A stretch of DNA of 64,000 nucleotides from contig NZ_JACJJL010000002.1 of NCBI RefSeq assembly GCF_016899955.1, positions 124,001 to 188,000 on the forward strand, written 5' to 3'. This document shows positions 27,035 through 35,921 of this stretch, one piece after another. The DNA comes from Marseilla massiliensis (GTDB taxonomy: Bacteria; Bacteroidota; Bacteroidia; Bacteroidales; Bacteroidaceae). A program made the position numbers and the translations under genes. Every line of letters begins with the position of its first letter. Within the stretch, counting starts at the first letter, position 1. The notes under the pieces were generated by a model that worked only from the letters and a program-made list of their open reading frames with translations, was not told the origin of the DNA and ran no database searches.

Positions 27035-28564
27035 TTATCTAAAATTGAATATTCTTGCTTTAATAAATGCTCTCTCATTCTTGGAGCAACCTATCATGTA
27101 AACAGAAATCATGCTACTTACTATACATACCGCACTCGTCAATAAAAAATGTTTCCATCCCGTACACACAAGGAATGTCATCATCACGAAAGATACGATT
27201 GCAGACAAAAGAGCGACTTTTATTACATTCAGACACACATTCTTAAAAAATTCATGTATAGACAATTTCACCATTTTACGTAAAAAGAACAAGCGTAACA
27301 ATAAACAACATATTGATACAAAAATACTTATCATCCAAACGGACTCAGGAGGAAGACCTGCCTTTAAACATACGTATGATAATGGAAAGTTCATCATTAG
27401 CATACCTCCCACAGCCAATTGATAATTGCGTATTTTCCCAGTCGAATTCTGAAGTGTTATCAATGTATTTGACAATATATCACATAATGACAAAATCAAT
27501 ACCAACCGTACAAAATTAACTGTGTGTTCTGGATATTGTTTTAACCACAAAGTCAAGATAAACTCCGTTTCAAACAATATCGGCAAGGCCAAGATAAACA
27601 TTATATAAAATGAGAAACGTGAACCTCTTTCCACCAACGAAAACATGTAATCCCGATCTCCCGCCGCATAAGACTTTGTTATCTGTGGATTGACAGCAGC
27701 CATAAAATTACCAGCGAAACCATTAACTGCTGTATTGACTGATAAAGCGATACCACGAGCGGCATTCACCACCGGGCCCAAAAATATGTTTAGTAAAATG
27801 TTGACTCCTTGATCTTTTAGTAATCCAGCTGTGCAACCAATGAAATTCCATCCTGCAAAAGCACTCATTTCCTTCCAACATTCTTTATTGAAATATAATC
27901 TAAATCTACACTCATCAAAATTCTTACGGCAATACCATAAATAAATGCACTGTAACAACAAACTTACCCCCAATAGCAATAGGGAGTAAGTAATTAATTT
28001 ATCAAATTCAAATGGAACATATGCTATAAACAACACAATAAGCAATCTAAAAATCACATCCAACATACCGATATATGCGAATGCACTCATATGCTCATGC
28101 GACGCAATTGACGCATTATATGGCACACAAGTCAATCCAAACATAAAGGATATTACTGACGCCTGAAAAACCCAATTAGCAGCATATAACCGATTTGATG
28201 GAATTGTCATATAAGAATTTAGGAACCACACCCCTAAAGACTCTGCCAATATGAAAACTATTAATGCCAGAGTTATGTGTACAAGCATCGAAGTTGAAAA
28301 TGTCTCTTTTAGTCTCAATTTATCACCACGGCCTAATTCAAAAGTAAGAAAACGGCTGACAGAAGAAGATAAAGAGTTCGAAATCAGTGAAAACATGGCC
28401 ACGAAACCACCAACGACATTATATATACCATAGTCTTCTACGCCTAATGCATTTAATATAACCCGTGAAGTATATAATGATACCAACATGCTGAACAGCA
28501 TTCGAGCATACAACATCAAGGTGTTTTTAGCTATGCGCTTGGTATTTTCAGAGCGAGATGTCAT
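27035..28564 (-). CDS. Wzx-like polysaccharide flippase (MATE/PST superfamily)
   Basis: A 509-aa membrane protein with about 12-14 hydrophobic segments. It starts TSRSENTKRIAKNTLMLYAR and MLFSMLVSLYTSRVILNALG, then VEDYGIYNVVGGFVAMFSLI, the typical opening of the polysaccharide transporter family. It also has GAVVN-like loops (FLGPVVNAARGIALSVNTAV). It should flip lipid-linked repeat units across the inner membrane for the Wzy-like polymerase. It is the second gene of the operon, 17 bp after upxY. Confidence 0.9.
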   Translation of the reverse strand: MTSRSENTKRIAKNTLMLYARMLFSMLVSLYTSRVILNALGVEDYGIYNVVGGFVAMFSLISNSLSSSVSRFLTFELGRGDKLRLKETFSTSMLVHITLALIVFILAESLGVWFLNSYMTIPSNRLYAANWVFQASVISFMFGLTCVPYNASIASHEHMSAFAYIGMLDVIFRLLIVLFIAYVPFEFDKLITYSLLLLGVSLLLQCIYLWYCRKNFDECRFRLYFNKECWKEMSAFAGWNFIGCTAGLLKDQGVNILLNIFLGPVVNAARGIALSVNTAVNGFAGNFMAAVNPQITKSYAAGDRDYMFSLVERGSRFSFYIMFILALPILFETEFILTLWLKQYPEHTVNFVRLVLILSLCDILSNTLITLQNSTGKIRNYQLAVGGMLMMNFPLSYVCLKAGLPPESVWMISIFVSICCLLLRLFFLRKMVKLSIHEFFKNVCLNVIKVALLSAIVSFVMMTFLVCTGWKHFLLTSAVCIVSSMISVYMIGCSKNERAFIKARIFNFR

Positions 28565-28581
28565 CTTCTAAATCATGTAAT

Positions 28582-29157
28582 TCACACCAATTCTATATAT
28601 TCGGGGCACACTTCCACGGCGGCCGTGATAAGGCCTGGCAATTCTACCAGGAGGCGCTTTGTGCGTGAGCCTTGCAGTTTCTGCAGCCGGCCTTCGTATC
28701 CGTCGAGTGGTCCGCCGATGATGCGGACGCTACGTCCAACCATTGCGGGCGTTATTTCGTTGGGCGAATAATATTTTGGGTCGTCTGACATTTCCACGGC
28801 TTGCATGAACCTGTTCATGTCTGCCTCACGCACTGTCATTGGCACACGGTATGTTCCCCGCAAATATCTATATTGGAAAGTGCCGATGCGTTCTACTATT
28901 GGGTCGATGTTTTTCCTTCGGTCGTAGACAAATAGCAGGTCGTGCATAAAAGGCACCTGCACACGCTTACCTTTGCCCTTAACCTTAACAACTTTCCACG
29001 TCATAGGCGTAAACACCTTCGACACCATGCCCTCCAGCATTTTATAGGCAGGCATCTTTGCGTTGGTTCGTGTAAGGTCGCGCATCACATACCACCTCGG
29101 CCCATCATTATACGGAACACACGAGAGGTCGTACTCTTGGTTTGCAATGCCAGACAT
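28582..29157 (-). CDS. UpxY family transcription antiterminator (NusG paralogue)
   Basis: The 191-aa protein has a NusG N-terminal domain (PRWYVMRDLTRTNAKMPAYK, VPFMHDLLFVYDRR) and a KOW C-terminal domain (GRSVRIIGGPLDGYEGRLQK). UpxY proteins are known in Bacteroides to be the first product of a capsule operon and to stop premature termination in its leader. It is first here too, and the invertible promoter lies about 230 bp upstream. No UpxZ-type inhibitor gene follows; the next gene is wzx. The leader between the predicted start site (about 29386) and the ATG could hold its target; no clear terminator hairpin is evident there. Confidence 0.9.
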   Translation of the reverse strand: MSGIANQEYDLSCVPYNDGPRWYVMRDLTRTNAKMPAYKMLEGMVSKVFTPMTWKVVKVKGKGKRVQVPFMHDLLFVYDRRKNIDPIVERIGTFQYRYLRGTYRVPMTVREADMNRFMQAVEMSDDPKYYSPNEITPAMVGRSVRIIGGPLDGYEGRLQKLQGSRTKRLLVELPGLITAAVEVCPEYIELV

Positions 29158-29342
29158 ATAGTTCTGTTAGTATTACTCGCTATGATACAAAGTTTCCAAT
29201 CCTGCAAGTTTTCTTAATGCACTGAAAAACAAGCAGTTATAGATTTTATTCGCGAAACTTTTCATCTTTCACTAGTCATTTTCCACAATGCCCGCCGTAT
29301 TTTCCGAGCAAAAATAACTCATCTAATCGTATCGGGCGACAC

Positions 29343-29358
29343 TCTCCTGTTATGAGAT
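29343..29358 (+). repeat. Extra half-site next to the invertible promoter
   Basis: TCTCCTGTTATGAGAT occurs here and again at 29361-29376 inside the left inverted repeat, two bases apart, as a direct tandem repeat. The same core occurs inverted at 29561-29576. So three recombination-like cores are present instead of two. Confidence 0.85.
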
Positions 29359-29581
29359 AATCTCCTGTTATGAGATGGTCTATTTCTGCTGCAAAGATAC
29401 AAAATTTGTTCTTCTAATGGCCATAAAATACGATTTATTTGCGATGATTACAAGATTTTTTGACAACATGAAACACTGAGAAACTCGCAGATGTTGACCG
29501 ATAATAATTAAGAATTAAACGACAAATACTTATAATAAAGCAAGTTTATTTAAATTGACCATCTCATAACAGGAGATTATC
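29356..29581. promoter_or_regulatory. Invertible promoter segment flanked by 25-bp inverted repeats
   Basis: A perfect 25-bp inverted repeat lies at 29356-29380 and 29557-29581 (core TCTCCTGTTATGAGATGGTC) and encloses 176 bp. The enclosed DNA carries a -7 box TATCTTTG on the minus strand at 29392-29399, right inside the left repeat and pointing toward upxY. Flipping the segment would turn the promoter away from the operon. Inverted repeats flanking a promoter next to upxY are the known design of phase-variable capsule loci in Bacteroides fragilis. As sequenced the locus is in the ON orientation. Confidence 0.88.
29392..29399 (-). promoter_or_regulatory. -7 box of the polysaccharide operon promoter (TATCTTTG)
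   Basis: TATCTTTG on the minus strand matches the Bacteroidetes -7 consensus TAnnTTTG. A clear -33 TTTG is not seen at the expected spacing (about 29419-29423 reads ATGGCC on the minus strand). The predicted start site is about 29386, giving a leader of about 230 nt that runs through the left inverted repeat to upxY. Confidence 0.7.
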
Positions 29582-29820
29582 ATATTAGTATTTATTACTC
29601 AAAACCGACATATCATTGTGTACCATCGCCGTAAGCACTGCTGAGCAAAGTTGCCCGCCAGGGCAAACGCTGTGTGCCGTGTGCATGGGGCAGCGCAAGG
29701 CGGCATCGGAAGCGGCCTACCACGACCGCCCCAATGCCCAATGCCTAATAGCGGTGGCAACCGCCCCCAAAGTCAACAGCCATCCAAGTGCCACACCACT
29801 TGCCAATGATGCACCACCTA
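29582..29820. other. Gap between invertible promoter and MITE-like copy 2, no gene seen
   Basis: The 239 bp are GC-rich, unlike the AT-rich switch beside them. A hairpin TTGCCC/GGGCAA lies at 29651-29666. No convincing coding frame or promoter was found. Confidence 0.4.
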
Positions 29821-30020
29821 TAAGTAGCTGTTCAAAATTAACCGATACAATAGACCTTGCAGGTGTCCTCTATATCTTTGCCACCATCTTGTGTGCTCTT
29901 TCGGGCCGCATACCAAAGTCTCATCGGTCGCGTAGCCCGCTACGCTCTCTCTTCGGACTGTGGCATGCATCTCCTACATAGCGCACAATTTGATGGCAAC
30001 TAATTTTGAACACCTACTTA
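29821..30020 (+). mobile_element. 200-bp MITE-like element, copy 2
   Basis: This is an exact 200-bp copy of the family, with ends TAAGTAGCTGTTCAAAATTA and CACCTACTTA. It differs from copy 1 at 10 of 200 positions. It contains a good -7 box, TATCTTTG, at 29873-29880 on the plus strand, reading toward the recombinase 3' end; copy 1 has TGTCTTTG at that place. It lies between the invertible promoter and the tyrosine recombinase gene. TA flanks both ends. Confidence 0.88.
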
Positions 30021-30090
30021 TCAATAGCCTTGCATGGCCACATGGATGCAACGGCAGGGCCACCGGCATGCCCAAGCAGGCAGTTGCCAG

Positions 30091-31299
30091 CTAAAGATTC
30101 CTCAGAATCTTTCTGTTGGCCTTGTCAACCTCGCACGACTGTATCGAGTCAAGATATATCTGTGTGGTTGCCTCAGAGTCGTGGCCCAGCCCCTCGCTTA
30201 TTACCGACAGCGGCACAGCGTTGTATCGGGCTATCGTAGCCCAGCTGTGCCGGCTGTAATACAGTGTGAGCGGCACGCTCAGCCCGGCCATTGCAGCCAC
30301 CTTCTTAAGGTTTCTGTTCACCTTGAGCATCATGTTCTGGTACTGCCTGCGCTCGCTTCCGTCTTCGCGCACGATGATTGGCAAGAGATACTGCGTGGCG
30401 CATGTAGAGCACTTGTCCATCACCTCCTGCATCTGCCTCGTCCACTCTATGGTAAGCAACTGGCCGGTCTTCTTTCGCCTGTAGGTGAGATAACCGTTTT
30501 TCAGGTCGGCCTTCCTGAGGTAAGCCATGTCAACAAACGACATGCCACGCGTGCAGAAGCTGAATATAAACATGTCGCGTGCAAAGGCCATCACCGGCCG
30601 TTGCGACAGGTCAAGGTCTTTTATCCGCTTGATGTCGGCAAAAGTGATGCTCCGCTTCACCGTCTTGTCGATGCCGCAATACACATGCCTGAAAGGGCGC
30701 TTGTCGTCGGTGAGGCCCTCTTCTACCGCCATCCTGTAGTTAGTGCGCATTATTCGCATATAAAAAGATGTGGTGTTGCGCGACAGGCCCCTCGAGCGCA
30801 TGGCAGCCTCGTAGAGTTGCATCATAGCCGAGTCTATCATGCTGAATGTAAGGTCGACGCCCTTGCGAAAGCCCATGAAGCTGTTCAGGGTGGTCTGATA
30901 CGTCTCGGCAGAGCGCAGCCGTCCCAGCTTCAGCTTACGCTGAATCTGGTTTTCCATGAAGTGGAACACGCTCCCGTCAATGCGCCTGCTCATCATAAAC
31001 CGTTCCACGGCCTCGTCGGCGTCCCAGGCATCGCCATCGAGGTCGAGGTCGGCCACGATGTCTTCAAGCACCCTCAACTCCAGCTCGACATTAGACCTGA
31101 TGAGCGAAAGCCTGTCTGCCTGCGGCGATGGATGCTGCGGCAGCACAATCTGGCCGGCGGCCGAGTCCCACTCCTCATTAAAGATTCTAAACTTGCTTCT
31201 CATGCGGCGCACTGTGCGTCCTTGAATCAACTGAAAGAACAAAGTGCCTTCCTTTCCCTTGCAGGCCGACGGCCTGAATTTAAGTTTTATAGATGCCAT
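30091..31299 (-). CDS. Tyrosine recombinase (phage-integrase family), likely invertase for the adjacent promoter
   Basis: A 402-aa Bacteroidetes-type tyrosine recombinase: N-terminal arm domain, SAM-like core-binding domain (about 110-195) and catalytic domain. Visible catalytic residues are R251 (CTRGMSFVD), a Lys in the RRKKTGQ hairpin, R350 (YYSRHSWAT), H373 (GLGHDS) and Y382 (TTQIYLDS). The first H of HxxR is Tyr, as in many Bacteroidetes members. Its 3' end is about 510 bp from the inverted repeats. In Bacteroides, recombinases of this family drive inversion of surface-structure promoters; that this one acts on the neighbouring switch is inferred from location. Confidence 0.88.
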   Translation of the reverse strand: MASIKLKFRPSACKGKEGTLFFQLIQGRTVRRMRSKFRIFNEEWDSAAGQIVLPQHPSPQADRLSLIRSNVELELRVLEDIVADLDLDGDAWDADEAVERFMMSRRIDGSVFHFMENQIQRKLKLGRLRSAETYQTTLNSFMGFRKGVDLTFSMIDSAMMQLYEAAMRSRGLSRNTTSFYMRIMRTNYRMAVEEGLTDDKRPFRHVYCGIDKTVKRSITFADIKRIKDLDLSQRPVMAFARDMFIFSFCTRGMSFVDMAYLRKADLKNGYLTYRRKKTGQLLTIEWTRQMQEVMDKCSTCATQYLLPIIVREDGSERRQYQNMMLKVNRNLKKVAAMAGLSVPLTLYYSRHSWATIARYNAVPLSVISEGLGHDSEATTQIYLDSIQSCEVDKANRKILRNL

Positions 31300-31457
31300 A
31301 ATTCACATTAAGATTGGTGTATCTATAAAATCCACGAAAAGCCATTGCCGTTATTGAGCGGCCAAACATTTTTTCCACGAAAGATGCTGTTTTTATGACA
31401 TTATGACCAACCTTGCAACCTTTTTACAACCATTTTCAACCCAAACATGCCATTAGA

Positions 31458-31579
31458 GGCCAAAACGTTTTTGCGACATTGCCGGGCTGCATGGCCTGCG
31501 CCACGGCCTTGGGCATGGCGGGCGTGCCAAGACAAGGCGGCCTACAGGATGCCGGCAATGCCGCAAAAACGCTTTGGCC
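31458..31579 (-). repeat. 28-bp inverted repeat with 66-bp spacer
   Basis: Arms at 31458-31485 and 31552-31579 are inverted copies with 26 of 28 matches. Both mismatches become G-U pairs only in an RNA made from the minus strand, so the structure is better preserved as a minus-strand transcript, downstream of the DUF4249 gene. No T-run follows. It may be a terminator-like or RNA-stabilising stem between the receptor operon and the recombinase gene. Confidence 0.6.
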
Positions 31580-31655
31580 CCTGATGGCCTATTGCGGCCA
31601 TGGGCAACCGACGGCCGCCCAGGGCCATGCTGGCATCCGCCGGGCCAGGCCAACG

Positions 31656-32510
31656 TCAAGGCCCAACCGTCAGCGTTGCAAAGCAGGCCCCGTAGCCAAA
31701 CCAATAGCCAAGGCCGCCGTCGATGTTTGAGTGCAAGTTGTTGGAAACAGGGAAAAGCGGGTTGCGCGACAGCGTGGTCATGTCTTCAAAGTCGCGCCAG
31801 AATCGGTAAGCCTCTTCGGTGATGCTCGCCAGCTTTACCATTACCGTGTCGCCGGCCTCGAAACATGGCGTGAAATCAGAGTCAATGTTAAGCCGACCGG
31901 GGTTAACGGGCATCTTGCCGTCGGCGGGAAGCATGCGCCCCTCGGCAATGCCGAGGTAAGACGACATATATCCATAGGGCTTGCCAAAGACGTGGGTGAA
32001 CAGCTTGTAGAAGCAACTGTCGCGCCTGCCGCCCACAAAGGCGTACACCTGGCGCAGCGAGTCGGCGTGGGCCACGGGCTCTACGGCAAACGAGTCGATG
32101 GGCGCAGGCTCGGGGATGGTGGCCGTGGCTTCGGCATGGGTGCCGTCAGTGCAGTCTACGGTAAGCCGGTATGTATGCCCCGGCTCGCCGCGCAAGTCGG
32201 AGGTGGTGTAGACATAAGGCGAGAAGCAGTCGGCGTCGTGCCTTCCCACGAGCACCACCTCGCGCTGCCCGTCGGCCACGGCCACCCTCGCCCACCGCTC
32301 AACGTAGTCGGCAAGTTCGGAGGTGGGGCGGTATTCGTCGGTTATGGGCACCGTCCGCGACAGCATCACAACCGGAAACCCACCGCTGTCTATCCACCCT
32401 TCTACCACAAGCTGCGGCTCTGCCGCGTCGCCAAACCCACGCTCACACGCCGCAAAGGCAAGGGCAACAGCAAGGGCCGGCACTGCCCTCAACAACCTGG
32501 ATGATATCAT
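31656..32510 (-). CDS. DUF4249 lipoprotein, TonB-receptor partner
   Basis: The 284-aa protein has a signal peptide with Cys (MISSRLLRAVPALAVALAFA, then AC at 21-22) and DUF4249 features: LVVEGWIDSGGFPVVMLSRT, YRLTVDCTDG, FWRDFEDMTTLSRNPLFPVS, then NNLHSNIDGGLGYWFGYG. DUF4249 proteins sit beside TonB-dependent receptors in Bacteroidetes and probably help ligand capture at the surface. Here it starts 4 bp after the receptor stop. The ligand is unknown. If the receptor is really broken, this gene could be a stranded partner. Confidence 0.82.
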   Translation of the reverse strand: MISSRLLRAVPALAVALAFAACERGFGDAAEPQLVVEGWIDSGGFPVVMLSRTVPITDEYRPTSELADYVERWARVAVADGQREVVLVGRHDADCFSPYVYTTSDLRGEPGHTYRLTVDCTDGTHAEATATIPEPAPIDSFAVEPVAHADSLRQVYAFVGGRRDSCFYKLFTHVFGKPYGYMSSYLGIAEGRMLPADGKMPVNPGRLNIDSDFTPCFEAGDTVMVKLASITEEAYRFWRDFEDMTTLSRNPLFPVSNNLHSNIDGGLGYWFGYGACFATLTVGP

Positions 32511-32514
32511 AATG

Positions 32515-34533
32515 TCAGAAACTGAAATAATAATTGACCGATGGCATCAGCCTCAGGGCAAAGGCAAAGGGGCGGTATGCATACTCCACCTCGTTGACCT
32601 TGAGCCTGTAGAACAACACATTGTCGTGGGCGGTCACGTTGTAGAGCGACAGGTTGATGCCGCTGCGCCGGCCCCGGCCCACGCTGAAGTCGTAGCTTGC
32701 CGACAGGTCGAGGCGCACATACGGGGGCAACCGCTCGCCATTGTGTGGCCCATAGTCGGACAGCACGTGGTTGCCCAGCATATAAAACCGCTCCACGCGC
32801 GTGTAGGGCGTGCCCGAGGCCACCACCATGGCCGCCCCGAAGCTCTACCGCCGCCCCGCCTTGAAGGTGGCCACAGCGTTGAGCTCGTGGGGTCGCTCGT
32901 GGGCCGCGGGGCACCACCCTGTCGCGCCTGCGCGGCCGAAGCGCCGCCGGGCCAGCCCGAACGAGTAGGCCACCCAGCCCGTCAGCCGCCCCTTACGCCG
33001 CTCTACAAGCAGGTTGAGCCCCACGTTGTGGCCGTCGCCGGCAATGAGCACATCGTTGAGCGAATAATCGTCGAAAACAAAGTCAAGCACATTGCCGCCA
33101 TACTCAACCTGGTGGCATAGCCGCTTGCAATATGCCTCGGCCTCTATGCGCCATGCCCTCCGCCCCAGGTAAACCTCGGCGGCGAGCGAGGCGCCGATGC
33201 CATACTGCGGACTTTGCCCGTAGTCCGAGGCAAACCAGAACTCGGTTGGCAGCCCCACGTCTGAAAAGCCCGTGCGCAGCAGGTACTGATGCCTTACGCT
33301 GCCGCTCAGCGAAACCCTTGCCCCGGGCGACACGCGCCATGACAGCGAGGCCGTAGGGTCGGCTGCAAAGCGGGCCTTGCCGCCGGCCGAATAGAGCGTG
33401 GCACGCAGCCCGGCATCCAGTTCGAGACAGCGGCCCAGCCTGCAGTTCCACCCGCCCCACAGGGCCACCTCTGCCGCCCGCTGGCGCCCCTGGCCCGCCA
33501 CCCTCCCGGCTGTTGCCCCGTCGGCGCGCGGCTCCTGGGGGCTCACGTCGTGCCATGCGGCGTCTATGCCGGCCGAAGCCTGCCCGAAGCGGGCCTCGGC
33601 CTTGTAGCCGGCGGTGGCTATGCGCGACTCGAGACTCAGGCCAACCGACGGCTGGCTCAGGCCCAAACGGCTGCCGTAGCGTGTGTAGTAAACACACTGC
33701 CCTATGCCGGTGGCGCCCGACGAGTGGTCCCAGTGGAGCGCAGCCATGAAGTTGGCCCAGCCGAGCGAGGTGTCCATGCCGTAGCCGCCGTCGCCGTACG
33801 AGGCATCGTCGCCACCGTAATACACCTCGGCCCACAGCCTGTTGCGGCTGTCGGGGGCGTAGGTGTAGGTAAGGTTGTAATCGTGGAAGAAATATCCAAG
33901 CTCCTCGCCGTCTACCTCGAGCCACCGCGAGTAAAGCAGGTTGAAGTATGCCGCCCTGGCCGACAGCGTGAGCCATGAGCAGCGCCCGGCAGGCAGGCTC
34001 ACCGTTGCCTGCGACGACATGGGCCCCACGGCCACGTCGCCCGTGGGCCCGGGCGGCCTGTCGCGCCCCGCCTGCATGTCTACCATGCCGCCCATACGGT
34101 TGGGGGCCGCCGCAGTGGCCGACTTGCCTATGCGCATCGACGAGAAATGGGTGGCGTTGAACACCGAGAAGAAGCCCAGCAGATGGGCGGCGTTGTATAT
34201 CGGCACACCGTCGATGGCCAACATGTTGTGCGAGTTGTCGCTGCCCTGTATGTGCAGTCCGGCATCATACTCGCCGCCAGTCTGTATGCCGGGCAGCATC
34301 TGGGCGTAGTGCAGCGGGTCGGCGTTGCCCAGTATGCGCGGCATGCTGCGCATGAGGCCCATGCCCACCACGCTCACGCCCCTGTCCGACGCCAGCTGCG
34401 AAGCCACCCTGCGGCCCGTCACGCTAACCTGGCGCAACTCGCGGGATAGCGTGTCCACACTGTCGGCCGCCGCCTCATGCCCTGCGGCGGCGGCCATGCA
34501 GGCCATGGCCATGGCAACCACCTGCCCCACCAT
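32515..34533 (-). pseudogene. TonB-dependent receptor interrupted by an in-frame amber codon
   Basis: The frame from 34533 reads through plug and barrel regions (RELRQVSVTGRR, DPLHYAQMLPGIQTGGEYDA, GLHIQGSDNSHNMLAIDGVP) for 562 aa, then TAG at 32845-32847, then continues in the same frame as SFGAAMVVASGTPYTRVERF to the C-terminal strand LMPSVNYYFSF. The context FKAGRR-stop-SFGA suggests that a Trp codon TGG became TAG. Full length would be 672 codons plus stop. It lacks a carboxypeptidase-like N-terminal domain. A sequencing error, a real mutation, or read-through are all possible. The start at 34533 follows an in-frame TGA. Confidence 0.8.
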
Positions 34534-34601
34534 TCAGCGGCGGCGGCACCGGCGGCGCCCACGGCGGCCGGAAGCTACAGGCCTGCGACGAGATGCAACC
34601 A

Positions 34602-35921
34602 TCATGCGCCGGCCTCCTGGTCAAACACTCTCACGAAATCATCGCCCAGCTTCTTGAAGCTCTCAATCACGCTCTCAAAGAAACCGTCGGCGAAATACGA
34701 CTGCATGGTTGAATACGAAGAACCGTCGGGGAACACCAACACCGGCTCGAAGTACCACTCTTCGCCATAATAACCCCTGTCGGAAAACGGATACAGCCGC
34801 ATGCTTGCGCTCGGGCCGTCCACTCCGGCAAAGTAAAGGCCGAGCTCCATCAGGCCGTTGGCCCTCTCGAGGTCGGCCTTGTAGGCAGCCTCGTCGCGGC
34901 TGTTGGCGCCGGCAGACTCAAGGTATCGGGCAAACCTGTCGATGCTGCTGATGCTGCCTTTCAGCCATACCTTGTCGAGTATGTTGAAGTCGAGCGACGT
35001 GAGCCGGCCCGTCAGGTTGTCGTCGTCGGTCAGGTCGCCGTCGGCTTCCATTGCCAGTGTCACGAGCTCACGGCCGTCCTTGGTGAGCTTCTGCGAGAAG
35101 GCTGCCGTGCGCCCGGCGTTGAATGCCACCCTGTCGACGGCAACGCCATAGGCCCCCACGGCAACGGCCAGCGACAGCTCGACACGGTCGCGCTTGTAGT
35201 CGAAGTCGCCACTGCCGCTGCTTAAGCTGATGTCTGAGCCCAGCGATGCCGTGGCGAGCGTGGCCCCGCCCTGGGTGAGGGTCACATCTATGCGCTCGGG
35301 CACCACAAATGTGTTCTCTATGCGCGTCATGACCGAATAATATCCGTCGGAACTGTAATTGTAGTCCCACTCTTCATCGTCGAACGATTCGTGGTGAACA
35401 GGCGTCTCCGCCCCCGAGCAGTCGAGCCTCAGGCTGCACGGAGCGCCGCTGCCGTCGGTGAAGCGGAACTCCAGATACTGCACGTTGCTGGCCGTCTGCG
35501 TCCACCTGCCGTTGCGCAGCTCAAACTGACCGTAGAAGTTTGACGCCTTGTAAACATTCTTCACAAGGTCGTCGGTGGCCGACACCTCGCACAAGCCTGC
35601 GCAGTGGTCAAACCAGCTGTCTACCTCGCTGCCGTCCGACGAGTTTTCGGCAACATAGTCAATGAGGTCAGCCACACTCGAGAAGTCGGCCGCATCGACA
35701 AGGCCCATCAGTTCGTTGGCGGCCTGCTCCAGCCTCTGCTTCTGCTCCACGGTCGACAGTCCCGGGGCCGACTGGCCTCCCTCGTCGCCGGAGCCGCCAC
35801 CCGTCTGGCCTCCCTGCTCTATCCCGCCGTCACCCGAAGGGTTGTCATCACCACACGACACCAATGCCGATTGCACCGACAAAGCCATGAACACCATCGC
35901 AAAAAATTTGATTTTCTTCAT
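34602..35921 (-). CDS. Lipoprotein of unknown function in TonB-receptor operon
   Basis: A 439-aa lipoprotein: MKKIKFFAMVFMALSVQSAL then VSC, followed by a Gly/Ser/Asp-rich linker (GGIEQGGQTGGGSGDEGG) to about residue 55. The rest is beta-rich with many Asp, for example FVVPERIDVTLTQGGATLAT and LYPFSDRGYYGEEWYFEPVL, and no domain I recognise. The linker and lipid anchor suggest surface display. It is the first gene of a likely three-gene operon with the receptor and the DUF4249 gene, so a substrate-binding or accessory role is inferred. Confidence 0.75.
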   Translation of the reverse strand: MKKIKFFAMVFMALSVQSALVSCGDDNPSGDGGIEQGGQTGGGSGDEGGQSAPGLSTVEQKQRLEQAANELMGLVDAADFSSVADLIDYVAENSSDGSEVDSWFDHCAGLCEVSATDDLVKNVYKASNFYGQFELRNGRWTQTASNVQYLEFRFTDGSGAPCSLRLDCSGAETPVHHESFDDEEWDYNYSSDGYYSVMTRIENTFVVPERIDVTLTQGGATLATASLGSDISLSSGSGDFDYKRDRVELSLAVAVGAYGVAVDRVAFNAGRTAAFSQKLTKDGRELVTLAMEADGDLTDDDNLTGRLTSLDFNILDKVWLKGSISSIDRFARYLESAGANSRDEAAYKADLERANGLMELGLYFAGVDGPSASMRLYPFSDRGYYGEEWYFEPVLVFPDGSSYSTMQSYFADGFFESVIESFKKLGDDFVRVFDQEAGA

